DNA from: an uncultured Lachnospiraceae bacterium
GTDB lineage: Bacteria; Bacillota; Clostridia; Lachnospirales; Lachnospiraceae
Reading direction: 5' to 3'
DNA length: 64,000 nt
NCBI GenBank assembly: GCA_947589305.1
Contig: CANQAP010000009.1
Span: 1-64,000, forward strand
Shown: positions 35,821 to 45,556 of the stretch, in pieces
Position numbering within the stretch: the first letter of the stretch is position 1
Layout of the letters: the number at the start of each line of letters is the position of its first letter
Position numbers and translations under genes: made by a program
The notes under the pieces: generated by a model
What the model was told of the DNA's origin: nothing
What the model saw: only the letters and a program-made list of their open reading frames with translations
Database searches by the model: none

Positions 35821-37736
35821 GTGATGATGCGAACGACAAAAGAAAGCGTATGTTAGACGCTATGGAGCATTATTATCAGGAAGAGACACTGCCTGCGGCT
35901 TTAGCGGAGAATTATTCGATAGTGTCATGTTTAAAGTATACAGCCGCAAAAAAAGTATATCTATTACAAGAAAAACATACATATAAGCGATATATCTTAA
36001 AATGCAGATCACAGGATGAAGCGAAACTGTTACAAAAGGAATTTGAGATATTGCGTGATTTCAATGGAGAGTGTCTCCCCTCTGTAGTGTCCTGTTTTAC
36101 GGAATCGGGAATCACCTATTTACTAAGAGAGTATTTAGAGGGAGAGACGGTCGAACAAAGGGTAGAGCGGAAAGGTCCCTATTCACCGAAAGAAGCGATT
36201 CAGGCGATGATTTCGCTTTGCCGTTGCGTACAGGTATTGCATCAACATGAACCGGCTCTGATCCATAGGGATGTGAAGCCGCAAAATGTTTTGATCGCGG
36301 AGGACGGGACCTGTAAACTCTTTGATTTTGATACGGTGCGGGAATATAAACAAGATGTTTCCAGAGATACCGTGTATGTGGGTACGCAGGGGACTGCGGC
36401 GCCGGAACAGTTTGGATTTGGACAGACCAGTATCCGAACGGATATTTATGGGATGGGCATATTGTTTTTGTATTTACTGACCGGTAACTATACCGTGGAT
36501 TGCCCGGAATGGAAGGCATTGCCGCTTCCGCTTCGGACAACCATTACAAAATGTATTGCCGTGGATCCAAAACGCCGCTATGCGTCTATTACGGCTTTGC
36601 AACGGGAATTATGGTATCTGCAACACTTTTCCAAGCGGAAAAAAACTATCATCTTGCAGTCGGCATCTATGTTGACCGGCGCTTGTTGCGTAGCGGTCAT
36701 TCTGCTTTTGTTTTGGAGACATCATCAATCTGCCGGTCAACAGATTCATTTTCAGAATCCGCGCATAGAAGCGGCAGTGCGGCAAACCTTGGATATAGAC
36801 GCATATGCCCCGATCTATCCGGAAGATTTAGAACAGGTTACCACATTGATTTTATGTGGGGACAGAGTCTTTCAAAGCTGGGAAGAGCATCAGGCATGGC
36901 ATGATACTTATTTTCAGGCATTTGAACAGGAAACGACCAATCAGGAATCGGCTGATTGGTCGGACTTACGATATTTTAATCGACTAAATACTTTGGTATT
37001 GGATAATCAGGGATTACAGGATATAAGCTGTTTGGAAGGTCTGCCGGTTGTCCGCTTGTCATTGCGGAAAAACAACATTAGTCATTTGAAAGATATAGAG
37101 TTGAATCCGAAGATGTCCGCTTTGATTCTGGCGGATAATCCGATCTCTGATCTGTCATTTTTAGAGGACATGACATCAATCCGGGAGTTGAATGTCAGTG
37201 ATACGTATGTGGATACGATCGAGGTGTTATATGGAACGGACATTAGAACTCTGAATTGTGCCTTTACAGGTATTACAGATTATACGGTATTGCGGGACTT
37301 GGACAATCTGACAGTATTGCAGATCAGCGGCGCCGGCTCAGAGGATATCGAATTCTATAACACGTTGACACAACTGGAAGTGTTAGGTTTGTTTGACAGT
37401 GATTTAGAATCACTGGACGAGATTGCAAACCTGACAAATTTGCAATGCTTGGATGCAGGAGATTGCCAATCGTTAGATTCTTTGGACGGCATTGAACGAT
37501 ATTCAAAGTTATCTTACTTAGGAATCGCAAGCACGTCCGTTCGGGATATCTCACAGATCAAGTCTTTACCATATCTGAATATGTTGGATATTACAAATGC
37601 ACCGGTGGATTTGCTGCCATTGAAGGATTGTGCATTGACACAGCTTTATATTGATGCGGATAAGGAAGACGCCATACGGGAGATGGAATTGGGAAACCGT
37701 ATGGAAATCATTGTGGCTCCATCAAATGTCCGCTGA
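35817..37736 (+). CDS. Membrane Ser/Thr protein kinase with extracellular leucine-rich repeats
   Basis: A 639-residue receptor-like kinase. Residues about 25-270 form a Hanks-type kinase: ATP Lys62 (YILKC), His150-Arg-Asp152 catalytic loop (HRDVKPQNVL), and residues 170-172 reading DFD rather than DFG. The first Asp that binds Mg is kept. The APE equivalent is AAPEQFGFG. One transmembrane helix (about 278-301) follows, then an extracellular part with leucine-rich repeats (LSLRKNNISHLKDIE, LILADNPISDLSFLE, LEVLGLFDSDLESL). The usual PASTA repeats are absent. It is coupled to the HTH gene and followed by a sortase-anchored surface protein, suggesting an outside-to-inside signalling module. Confidence 0.88.
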   Translation: MSDDANDKRKRMLDAMEHYYQEETLPAALAENYSIVSCLKYTAAKKVYLLQEKHTYKRYILKCRSQDEAKLLQKEFEILRDFNGECLPSVVSCFTESGITYLLREYLEGETVEQRVERKGPYSPKEAIQAMISLCRCVQVLHQHEPALIHRDVKPQNVLIAEDGTCKLFDFDTVREYKQDVSRDTVYVGTQGTAAPEQFGFGQTSIRTDIYGMGILFLYLLTGNYTVDCPEWKALPLPLRTTITKCIAVDPKRRYASITALQRELWYLQHFSKRKKTIILQSASMLTGACCVAVILLLFWRHHQSAGQQIHFQNPRIEAAVRQTLDIDAYAPIYPEDLEQVTTLILCGDRVFQSWEEHQAWHDTYFQAFEQETTNQESADWSDLRYFNRLNTLVLDNQGLQDISCLEGLPVVRLSLRKNNISHLKDIELNPKMSALILADNPISDLSFLEDMTSIRELNVSDTYVDTIEVLYGTDIRTLNCAFTGITDYTVLRDLDNLTVLQISGAGSEDIEFYNTLTQLEVLGLFDSDLESLDEIANLTNLQCLDAGDCQSLDSLDGIERYSKLSYLGIASTSVRDISQIKSLPYLNMLDITNAPVDLLPLKDCALTQLYIDADKEDAIREMELGNRMEIIVAPSNVR

Positions 37737-37804
37737 AAGCGTACCCATTTCGATTTTGTATATGCTAGTATTTTTGATATATGAAAAGAAAGGGGACATC
37801 ATTC

Positions 37805-40291
37805 ATGAGAAAGAAACAAAGTCTTGTAATCTCCGGTCGACGCTTGAGATGTGCTGTGGCGATCTTTCTGAGTGGCTTGATCGTCTTGGGCATGTTGCCG
37901 ATGGCGACCTTGCCGGCAGCAGCAGAATCGGATTATAACGTAAACGGACAATTTGGTATTGGGATTGGTTCGGATTTTTCCGGTTTAAATCTCGACGGAA
38001 TCGATGAGACACAGGCGGAAGCATGGAAATGGGGAGATTTTTCTGAACAGCCGTATTGGAAAAACGATCCGGAACATGCCGGCAAGCTGATCGCGGGAAC
38101 GGCAGAGGACTATAACTTAAAATATGAAAGTGGTAAACTGTATTTGAAAGCGTTGAATCTGGTTGTCATGAGTGCAGGTGAAGAAAATGCGGTTTTTGCT
38201 GACGGTGATCTGACGATTGTGATTGAAGAAGGGGATAGCAGTATTACCTGTAACGGCGGCATTCCGATCATGACTACAAACAACCTGACGTTTGAAGGAG
38301 CAGGTAATTTGACGGTCACGGCAGAGGGTTTCAGCAGTCAATGTGCCATATTGGCAAATAATCAGGTGACACACAACGGAAGCGGAACCATTACCTTACA
38401 TAGTTCCGGAGCCGCTTGTGGTATTTTTTGGCTGGATGAATCCGGCGGCAGTATCGACGGCAGCGGTCTTTGGTCAGGAACAGAGCTGGAGTGGACGCAA
38501 GAAGAGTTTGACAATGCAAGCCGTAGAACGTATACGGACGGGGAAGACCATATTGGATACAGCGGATGCTATATGTCGCAAGATGAATATGATGATCTTG
38601 GCGTACCATTTTGGTCTGGTGATCCGGCATGGTGCTATGATAATCCGCTCGTATGGGTGCATGGAAGAACGATTCAGGAAGTCATTGATAAGTTAAGCGG
38701 AAAGACACCGGTCATTCTGTATGATTCCTTGGGCAATGTTGCGGCTAATATAGATTCGTTCAAAACGGAATATATTTATATTGCGGTTTCTATCAGCAAT
38801 TATACGGCAGAACAGAAAAAGGCTGATGAGGAGTATATTACTTCGACACGAGACTTTCGTGCCATCTCAATTCGTGGCGGTTGGGATTATCAGATGACAA
38901 ATCATGAAAAAACAGGCAATATTTTGGTAGAAGATGCTGTATATACTCTGAATTCGGAAGCAGTAGAGATATTAAAGAAGTTAAAATCTACCTATGGTTT
39001 ATCGACGACGGTAGATTTTGATACAGAATTTCCATATGCGACAATGGATGACGTGTCGGGATATGTTTCTCTTTATAAGGATGAGGTGTATGTAGCAAAG
39101 CAGCGGACAGCGGTGGATATGGAACATCCGTATTCTTTTGATCTTGGCGATAAGATTGCAAGTCTCAGTGAATTAAAGGAAGCGGTAGAAGCTTATAATG
39201 CCTCAGAAAGCAGTCCGATCAGTGTTTCGGACAATCTGTTGATGTCTTGGATGCGCCCGGAGATTCATCTGCCGTTCGCAACGCTTCATATCAATTCAAG
39301 CTGTGACTTTAAGATCGGAGGCGAGTTTTCGGAAATACAGGAACCGAAAAATCCGGAAGGGATCAATGTGTATTTCGGATTCCTGCCGAATACCGATCAT
39401 TCTCTCACGATCGTACAGGATGGATATCCGGAAATGGTCTATACGAAAGAAGATACAGGTTCGCTTCGGGGCGTTGTAAATATGGATTTACATTATGGTG
39501 ACCCGGGCGGTTCGCTAAGTAATCCGGTGAAATTCTTGATCTACCAGCATATCACGGATGGTTCGGTTTCGGGAAGTTATGCCAATTCGGTGGTTATGGA
39601 TAATTCCAGTATTCCGGATGCGACTCTCTTGGCGGGAGTAGATATTACGGATGAACAGTTGGATATCTTAGAGTCAGGTGAGGCGGTTGATATCGATCTA
39701 TCCGTTGATAAAATGGATCTGGCAGATGGAGAAAATCAATCAGTGGTTACGGATATTACACGTACACTTCAGGATACAGAATATGAGTCGCCGGTTTATA
39801 TGGATTTACACCTATTGGCTTCCATACGGAATGCAAACGGAGAGGCAACTAGTTTTTCAGACGGACAGGATGCCATCCCGCTAACAGAGTTAAATGAGCC
39901 GGTTTCACTCACGATGGCAGTTCCGGAAGAAATCAAAGCACAGGGTCAAGACAGAACCTATGCAGTCCTGAGGCGGCATGTTGCGCCAAGCGGGGAGGTC
40001 AGTGTGGACATTCTTCCCGTCACGTATCATGCAGATGCCGCAACATTGACGTTTGATACGGATAAGTTTTCGGAATATGCTGTGGTTTATAAAGATGCGG
40101 TCACGAGCGAAACGCCAACCACTACGACGGAGACACCGACCGAGACAACGGGTACATCGACAACCGCGGTTAATGAAACACCAAAAACAGGTGATACGAT
40201 GCCGTTAGCATGGGTGATCGGATTTTTGGGAATATCGCTGGCTGGTGTTATAGGCACAGCCGTTGTGAATGGAAAGAAGGCAAAAAGATAA
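37805..40291 (+). CDS. Sortase-anchored surface protein
   Basis: An 828-residue secreted protein. It starts at ATG 37805 (GAAAGGGG upstream) with a signal peptide: basic MRKKQS, hydrophobic AIFLSGLIVLGMLPMA and an A-A-A/E cleavage region near residue 37. An early region contains beta-helix-like strands (LTIVIEEGDSSITCNGGIPI) similar to carbohydrate-domain repeats. The C-terminus has a Thr-rich linker, a sortase signal TPKTGD, a hydrophobic helix and KKAKR, so it is covalently linked to the cell wall. The Pro-Lys-Thr-Gly form without a leading Leu suggests a non-class-A sortase. The ligand is unknown. No sortase gene is in the window. Confidence 0.88.
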   Translation: MRKKQSLVISGRRLRCAVAIFLSGLIVLGMLPMATLPAAAESDYNVNGQFGIGIGSDFSGLNLDGIDETQAEAWKWGDFSEQPYWKNDPEHAGKLIAGTAEDYNLKYESGKLYLKALNLVVMSAGEENAVFADGDLTIVIEEGDSSITCNGGIPIMTTNNLTFEGAGNLTVTAEGFSSQCAILANNQVTHNGSGTITLHSSGAACGIFWLDESGGSIDGSGLWSGTELEWTQEEFDNASRRTYTDGEDHIGYSGCYMSQDEYDDLGVPFWSGDPAWCYDNPLVWVHGRTIQEVIDKLSGKTPVILYDSLGNVAANIDSFKTEYIYIAVSISNYTAEQKKADEEYITSTRDFRAISIRGGWDYQMTNHEKTGNILVEDAVYTLNSEAVEILKKLKSTYGLSTTVDFDTEFPYATMDDVSGYVSLYKDEVYVAKQRTAVDMEHPYSFDLGDKIASLSELKEAVEAYNASESSPISVSDNLLMSWMRPEIHLPFATLHINSSCDFKIGGEFSEIQEPKNPEGINVYFGFLPNTDHSLTIVQDGYPEMVYTKEDTGSLRGVVNMDLHYGDPGGSLSNPVKFLIYQHITDGSVSGSYANSVVMDNSSIPDATLLAGVDITDEQLDILESGEAVDIDLSVDKMDLADGENQSVVTDITRTLQDTEYESPVYMDLHLLASIRNANGEATSFSDGQDAIPLTELNEPVSLTMAVPEEIKAQGQDRTYAVLRRHVAPSGEVSVDILPVTYHADAATLTFDTDKFSEYAVVYKDAVTSETPTTTTETPTETTGTSTTAVNETPKTGDTMPLAWVIGFLGISLAGVIGTAVVNGKKAKR

Positions 40292-40313
40292 TATAGGTTA
40301 ACAAATCTGAGGG

Positions 40314-40360
40314 ACAAAGCTTTTATTGTGTAAAATTGGACAATAGAGGCTTTGTTTTTT
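40314..40360 (+). terminator. Terminator after the surface protein gene
   Basis: ACAAAGCTTTTATTG (40314-40328) pairs imperfectly with CAATAGAGGCTTTGT (40341-40355), followed by T5. It lies 22 bp after the stop codon. Confidence 0.75.
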
Positions 40361-40383
40361 AGTTCCCGGCGATTGCTTCATCA

Positions 40384-40412
40384 TGGACATTATTTGGAAA
40401 TTTTGATATAAT
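40384..40412 (+). promoter_or_regulatory. Promoter of the hybrid histidine kinase gene
   Basis: TGGACA at 40384-40389, 17-bp spacer, perfect TATAAT at 40407-40412; 63 bp upstream of the kinase start. Confidence 0.6.
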
Positions 40413-40475
40413 CTGATAAAAGTGGTATCGATATTTTCATGTATTCCATATGCAATAGAAAGGGGTAGCCAATAC

Positions 40476-43064
40476 ATGAGCAAGCATAAAGAACGGAACC
40501 GATTGTTTAAAACGGATAACAGTCTGACGGCGACGGGTATTGTTATCATTATTATGGTAGCATTTTTGGTACTCGCATATGCCAGAATTAATGTATTGTT
40601 AAGACAACGTTCGTTAAGCCGTATGGAAGAAGGAGTGAATACGGTTATTGAAGAGATTACTTCCAAACTGGAACGGGACAGCCGTATTTTGAATGCGACT
40701 GCCAGTACGATTTCACAAGCCGATAATTTTGATGTGGACGATACATTATCTGTCATGGAAAACAATGCCGATCTGCTGGAAACAATGAAGATTCGGGTGC
40801 TTCTTCCGGACGGACAGATTCTTTTGCCGGACGGTAACATTACGGCAACCAGTATAGATGATGATATCTCCTTTGAGGTAGAGGCGCCGTTGGGAGAACA
40901 TATCTCCAACCGGATGTATGGACTGAACAATGGAAATCCTATACTGCGGCATTATGTACCGATCATTCAGGATGGCGAAGTGGCTGCGCTGCTTTATGGT
41001 GTTACAGACCTGAACAGTTTAGATGAAAACCTAAACATCGATAATATTTACAATGCAAGTGCCAGCGTCTATATCATTGATACGAAAAACGGTGATTTCA
41101 TTATGGATACTTGGCATGATGAACTGGGAAATATCAAAGAATATTCTTCGGATAATTTTGTGCATGATACGAAGGGGAAAAAAAGCTGGGATGGTTTTAT
41201 GGAAGATTTGATCAATATGAAAACCGGCTATGTAGTATTTCGCACACCGAACACGGACGGGTGGCAGTACATGTATTACGCGCCTGCCGGTATCAATCAG
41301 TGGATGATCGCAGTATCGGTTCCGGAAAAGGAAGCATTTTCCAGTGTGCTGGCTGTGCGGCGAATCTGTGTGTGCCTGAGTGTTTGTTTAGCGGTTATCA
41401 TTGTTTTATATTATCTGCTTATCAGAAAAAACGCTAAACAGGCGATGAAACAAGCGGTAGATCAGGCGCTGCTGACGGAAAAACTGCAAAAAGCGGAGGC
41501 GGCGGATCGCGCTAAGAGTCTCTTTCTCTCTAATATGTCGCATGATATCCGTACACCGATGAATGCGATCATTGGTTTCACGACGTTGGCACAGACACAT
41601 CTGAACGATCCGGAACGGATGCAGGAATATCTGAAAAAAATACTTGCTTCAAGCAATCATATGCTTTCGTTGATCAACGATATTCTTGATATGAGCCGCA
41701 TAGAATCTGGTAAATTAAATATTGAAGAAAAAGAATGCTCGATCTCGGACATTTTCCGCGATATGAGAGATATCATCCAAACGCAGATGCAATCAAAACA
41801 ACTGAATTTCTTCATGGATGCCGTCGATGTCAAAGATGAAGATATTTATTGTGATAAATTACATGTCAATCAGGTCTTGTTGAATCTGTTGTCAAATGCT
41901 ATCAAATTTACGCCGGCGGGCGGTACGGTAGTTCTAACCATCCGGCAAAAGAGCCGGGCGCCGAAAGGGTATGGTTCTTACGAGATCTGCGTCAAAGATA
42001 CCGGCGTCGGTATGAGTGAAGATTTTATCGGACACATTTTTGAACCGTTTGAACGTGAACGCAATACGACAGCCAGCGGTATTCAGGGAACGGGTCTTGG
42101 AATGGCGATCACGAAGAATATCGTCGATACCATGGGCGGTACGATAGAGGTGCATTCGGAACAGGGAAAGGGAACCGAGTTTGTCATTAATCTGGATTTT
42201 CGTTTGCAGACAGAACCAAGGCAGATGGGCAACATACAGGAGTTACAGGGGTTGCGCGTTCTTGTCGTGGATGACAGTTTTACGACTTGCGATAGTGTGA
42301 CAAAAATGCTGCGGCAGATTGGCATGCGTCCGGAATGGGTGCTGCACGGGAAAGAGGCGGTGCTGCATGCCAAACAGGCATATGAGCTGGGCGATGAATA
42401 TTGTGCTTATATCGTGGACTGGTTTTTGCCGGATTTAAGCGGTTTAGAAGTCGTGCGACAGATTCGCGCAGCGGTCGGCGATACCACACCGATCATTATC
42501 GTAACCGCTTATGATTGGACGGACTTTGAAGAAGAAGCAAAGGCAGCAGGGGTGACCGCATTTTGCAGTAAACCGATTTTTCTTTCAGAACTACGGGATA
42601 TCTTAATTTCCGTAAGTAATGATTCGTTACAGGCACAACAGATCACTCCGGTTTCAAACGTGACCAAGCAACACGAAGATATACGTCTGTTACTGGTAGA
42701 GGATAACGAACTCAATCGGGAAATCGCATCAGAACTACTCATGGAAAGAGGATTTATGGTGGAAACGGCGGAAGACGGTGCGATTGCAGTCGAAAGAGTC
42801 AAGCATTCTTCACCGGGCTATTTTTCCCTCGTGCTTATGGATATCCAGATGCCGCGCATGAACGGTTACGATGCAACGCATGCGATTCGTGAATTGGAAG
42901 ATGCCGCTTTATCACGTATCCCGATCATTGCCATGACGGCGAACGCATTTGAAGAGGACAGGAAACAAGCGTTAGAGAGCGGTATGAATGCTCATATTTC
43001 CAAGCCGATCGATGTAGAAAAACTGCTGGACGTGATCGCAGATGTTTTGGATCAGGGTGAATAA
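40476..43064 (+). CDS. Hybrid sensor histidine kinase with two receiver domains
   Basis: An 862-residue hybrid kinase. Order: membrane helix 1 (residues about 20-40), extracellular sensor of the Cache/PDC type (to about 295), membrane helix 2 (VCLSVCLAVIIVLYYLLI), HisKA with phospho-His in MSHDIRTPMNAI, HATPase (N box LLSNAIKF, G1 DTGVGMSE, G2 GTGLGMAI), receiver 1 (VLVVDDSFT, phospho-Asp in YIVDWFLPD) and receiver 2 (LLLVEDNELNREIA, phospho-Asp in LMDIQMP). No HPt domain is attached and none is seen nearby. ATG 40476 follows AAAGGGGT; an upstream in-frame start at 40422 lacks a ribosome site. The GGDEF protein downstream may be a partner. Confidence 0.92.
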   Translation: MSKHKERNRLFKTDNSLTATGIVIIIMVAFLVLAYARINVLLRQRSLSRMEEGVNTVIEEITSKLERDSRILNATASTISQADNFDVDDTLSVMENNADLLETMKIRVLLPDGQILLPDGNITATSIDDDISFEVEAPLGEHISNRMYGLNNGNPILRHYVPIIQDGEVAALLYGVTDLNSLDENLNIDNIYNASASVYIIDTKNGDFIMDTWHDELGNIKEYSSDNFVHDTKGKKSWDGFMEDLINMKTGYVVFRTPNTDGWQYMYYAPAGINQWMIAVSVPEKEAFSSVLAVRRICVCLSVCLAVIIVLYYLLIRKNAKQAMKQAVDQALLTEKLQKAEAADRAKSLFLSNMSHDIRTPMNAIIGFTTLAQTHLNDPERMQEYLKKILASSNHMLSLINDILDMSRIESGKLNIEEKECSISDIFRDMRDIIQTQMQSKQLNFFMDAVDVKDEDIYCDKLHVNQVLLNLLSNAIKFTPAGGTVVLTIRQKSRAPKGYGSYEICVKDTGVGMSEDFIGHIFEPFERERNTTASGIQGTGLGMAITKNIVDTMGGTIEVHSEQGKGTEFVINLDFRLQTEPRQMGNIQELQGLRVLVVDDSFTTCDSVTKMLRQIGMRPEWVLHGKEAVLHAKQAYELGDEYCAYIVDWFLPDLSGLEVVRQIRAAVGDTTPIIIVTAYDWTDFEEEAKAAGVTAFCSKPIFLSELRDILISVSNDSLQAQQITPVSNVTKQHEDIRLLLVEDNELNREIASELLMERGFMVETAEDGAIAVERVKHSSPGYFSLVLMDIQMPRMNGYDATHAIRELEDAALSRIPIIAMTANAFEEDRKQALESGMNAHISKPIDVEKLLDVIADVLDQGE

Positions 43065-43145
43065 TGCAACTGTCAAAAGCGACAGGAATTTTGTTTAGAA
43101 CCGGCTTGCAAATGTCAGATAAAAAAGGATAGGGAGTGATATGTT

Positions 43146-44870
43146 TTGCAATCAGTTATGAATGATGATACATATTCGTTTGTGCGGGATACGTTACTGG
43201 GTAATTTTCTCAAACTTGCCAAAGTGAATGTTTTGACCGGTGAACATGAGTTTTTGAAATACGATACGGTAATGCAGGAAGAAGGATATGAAACGATATC
43301 CGACATCTATACATACATCCGAAAGCAGGTGAACGACAAACTGATTCTATCGGAATATGCGCTAGATTATTTGAAATATTCCGATCCGGAGTATGTAAAG
43401 AAACGGATTTTTGAAACTGGAGATAAAAGGATCATTCAAAGTTATAAACGTAAGACTCATGACGGTTATATCTGGGTGACGTTTGGAATCGTGGTTCCAA
43501 ACGATATATCGATGGAAAATCCATGGGCTTTGTTTTACTGGCAGAAAGCAGATACCAATACGACAACGATGGTGGACGCTCTATCCACTCTTTCCACCAT
43601 TTATTATAAAATCCTCAAAATCAATCTGACAACGGATGCGTTTCGTATCATTAAGATTGATCATATGGAACGGGACGGGGTCATCAACCGTATAGAAAAG
43701 ATAACGGATTGGTGGCAGCAGTTCATGGAAGAAGGCAGGGTATTTCAGGAAGATATTGTTGTTTATCAGGAATTTACCAATATCGAACGCTTAAGAGAAT
43801 TATTTCGGGAAAACAGCAGCCGTACGCAGAGTTGCCGTTACCGCAGGAAGATCGGGGATCATTGGCGTTGGGTGCAGATGGATCTGATTCCGAGTATTGA
43901 ATACAAGGATGATGATCAGATTCTCATTCTATATGTCAGAGATGTCCATGATGAATATATGAAGGAAAAACGGAATCGGGAAGCATTATTGGAAGAATAC
44001 CAGCGGGATGCGCTGACCCGATTATATAATCGGCATAAATATAACGAAGATATCGAAAAAATGTCCAAGAGCGATATTTCGCACCTGACGGCTTGCTATA
44101 TTGATGTAAACGGACTGCATGAACTAAATAATAAATTAGGTCATGAAAAGGGAGATGATCTGTTGTGTAGTGTGGCGGATGCCCTGAAAAAATATTTTCC
44201 GGATGAATATGTATATCGGATCGGCGGAGATGAATATGTGGTCCTGACGAGTAATCTTTCCAAGCAAAGTGTAGAGCAGATCATAGTTCAGGTACGCGAG
44301 GAGCTTTTAAAAGATAATTATGAGATCTCTGTCGGGATTGAAAGCGGACAGAGAGAAATTGCCATTTATAAGATCATCGGAGCCGCAGAGCTTGCCATGC
44401 GAACGGATAAGGAACGGTATTACAAGCAGAAAGGGGATCTGAGAAAGAATCGCGCGTTAAATGAAGAGTTGGAAAAAACGCTGGCGGAAAAGAAAAAAGC
44501 GGAGCGATTTTTAGATATGATCTCTGACCGTTTTAACGGAGTATATTTTGTGAATCTCAAACAGGATACGATCCAATACCTATATATTCCATATTACTTT
44601 CTGGAACTGTTGGAAAAGGCAGATTCCAGTTATCAGAAGGCGATGCAGATCTATCTGGAAAAATATGTGAAGTGGGAGTATTATGATGCTTTTCAAGAAG
44701 TCTTGGATTTTGAACGTCTCAGAAAACGCCTGCGGACAGAAAAGGTGGTTTCATTTTCATATCTAAAGGTGGATGGACATCGGATGTATCTGCGGATTAC
44801 CAGTCAGGACGGTCAGTCGGAGGATTTGGACGAGACAATTTGGGTTTTTTCGGAAGAACAGATGAAGTAG
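43146..44870 (+). CDS. GGDEF domain protein (probable diguanylate cyclase)
   Basis: A 574-residue cytoplasmic protein. The N-terminal 270 residues are PAS-like sensor regions (YIWVTFGIVVPN, WRWVQMDLIP). A GGDEF domain occupies about residues 280-430: DALTRLYNRHKYNEDI at its start, YIDVNGLHELNNKLGHEKGD, and the active loop RIGGDEYVVL, with Tyr in place of the last Phe, which usually remains active. A further C-terminal PAS-like segment follows. It would make cyclic di-GMP from two GTP. The start is TTG 43146, seven bases after GGGAGTG; ATG 43158 is an alternative. It lies 80 bp after the hybrid kinase in the same direction. A terminator follows at 44918-44946. Confidence 0.85.
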   Translation: MQSVMNDDTYSFVRDTLLGNFLKLAKVNVLTGEHEFLKYDTVMQEEGYETISDIYTYIRKQVNDKLILSEYALDYLKYSDPEYVKKRIFETGDKRIIQSYKRKTHDGYIWVTFGIVVPNDISMENPWALFYWQKADTNTTTMVDALSTLSTIYYKILKINLTTDAFRIIKIDHMERDGVINRIEKITDWWQQFMEEGRVFQEDIVVYQEFTNIERLRELFRENSSRTQSCRYRRKIGDHWRWVQMDLIPSIEYKDDDQILILYVRDVHDEYMKEKRNREALLEEYQRDALTRLYNRHKYNEDIEKMSKSDISHLTACYIDVNGLHELNNKLGHEKGDDLLCSVADALKKYFPDEYVYRIGGDEYVVLTSNLSKQSVEQIIVQVREELLKDNYEISVGIESGQREIAIYKIIGAAELAMRTDKERYYKQKGDLRKNRALNEELEKTLAEKKKAERFLDMISDRFNGVYFVNLKQDTIQYLYIPYYFLELLEKADSSYQKAMQIYLEKYVKWEYYDAFQEVLDFERLRKRLRTEKVVSFSYLKVDGHRMYLRITSQDGQSEDLDETIWVFSEEQMK

Positions 44871-44917
44871 TATGCTGCAGAGGTGAAGTTGTAAATAAAG
44901 AATAAGTGGTTGAGATC

Positions 44918-44946
44918 AAGGATGTGCAAAGCACATCCTTTTTTAT
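44918..44946 (+). terminator. Terminator after GGDEF gene
   Basis: A perfect 10-bp stem AAGGATGTGC (44918-44927) with GCACATCCTT (44931-44940), AAA loop, followed by T-run. Confidence 0.92.
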
Positions 44947-45002
44947 ATTTGATCCGATCTGATCACAGGATTAGGTGAGTACTGCCAAATGATGAAAGCG
45001 TG

Positions 45003-45045
45003 TTGACATTGGATATCATATAGTATATATTATATATATACAATA
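45003..45045 (+). promoter_or_regulatory. Promoter and AT dyad upstream of gntR/ABC operon
   Basis: TTGACA at 45003-45008, 17-bp spacer, TATATT at 45026-45031. The -10 is embedded in an AT-rich near-palindrome (AGTATATATTATATATATAC), a likely operator for the GntR-type repressor encoded first in the operon. Confidence 0.6.
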
Positions 45046-45107
45046 ATCAATATTTTTGGCAGCAGATTTTATGTTAGGAATCTGAAGCCGGTGCAAAGGA
45101 AAGAAAT

Positions 45108-45491
45108 ATGGATATTATCATTAGCAACGGTTCCGGTGTTCCGATCTATGAACAGATCGAGGAACAGATCAAAAGCCAGATCATGACGGGCGAATTAAAA
45201 GAAGGGGAGGCTCTTCCGTCCATGCGCATACTGGCGAAGGAATTGAAAATCAGCATCATCACCACAAAAAGAGCGTATGAGGATCTGGAACGGGATGGTT
45301 TTATAGAATCTATTACCGGAAAGGGCAGTTTTGTAAAACCGATAGACAGTGACATGATGAAGGAAACCATGCGATTTGCGATTCAGGAACTTTTAGAAAA
45401 AGCCGTAAATAAAGCGGCTCTCGCTCATATCCCTTGTGAGGAATTGGAAGAGATGCTGGAGCTTTTGTATGAAGAAAAGCATACACAGTAA
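45108..45491 (+). CDS. GntR family regulator, YtrA subfamily
   Basis: A 127-residue GntR regulator of the short YtrA type. The winged HTH is clear: PIYEQIEEQIKSQIMTGELK, EALPSMRILAKELKISIITT and RAYEDLERDGFIES, with the wing ending in GKGSFV. The C-terminal 45 residues form a short dimerisation helix instead of a full ligand domain. YtrA-type genes usually repress the adjacent ABC transporter operon, which matches the three genes that follow. An AT-rich dyad overlaps the promoter at 45003-45045. Confidence 0.92.
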   Translation: MDIIISNGSGVPIYEQIEEQIKSQIMTGELKEGEALPSMRILAKELKISIITTKRAYEDLERDGFIESITGKGSFVKPIDSDMMKETMRFAIQELLEKAVNKAALAHIPCEELEEMLELLYEEKHTQ

Positions 45492-45556
45492 GATGGAAAG
45501 AGAAAGCTGCAAAAAAGGCTCGTGTATGCAGGGGCGTTCATAGGAAGGAGAAAACA

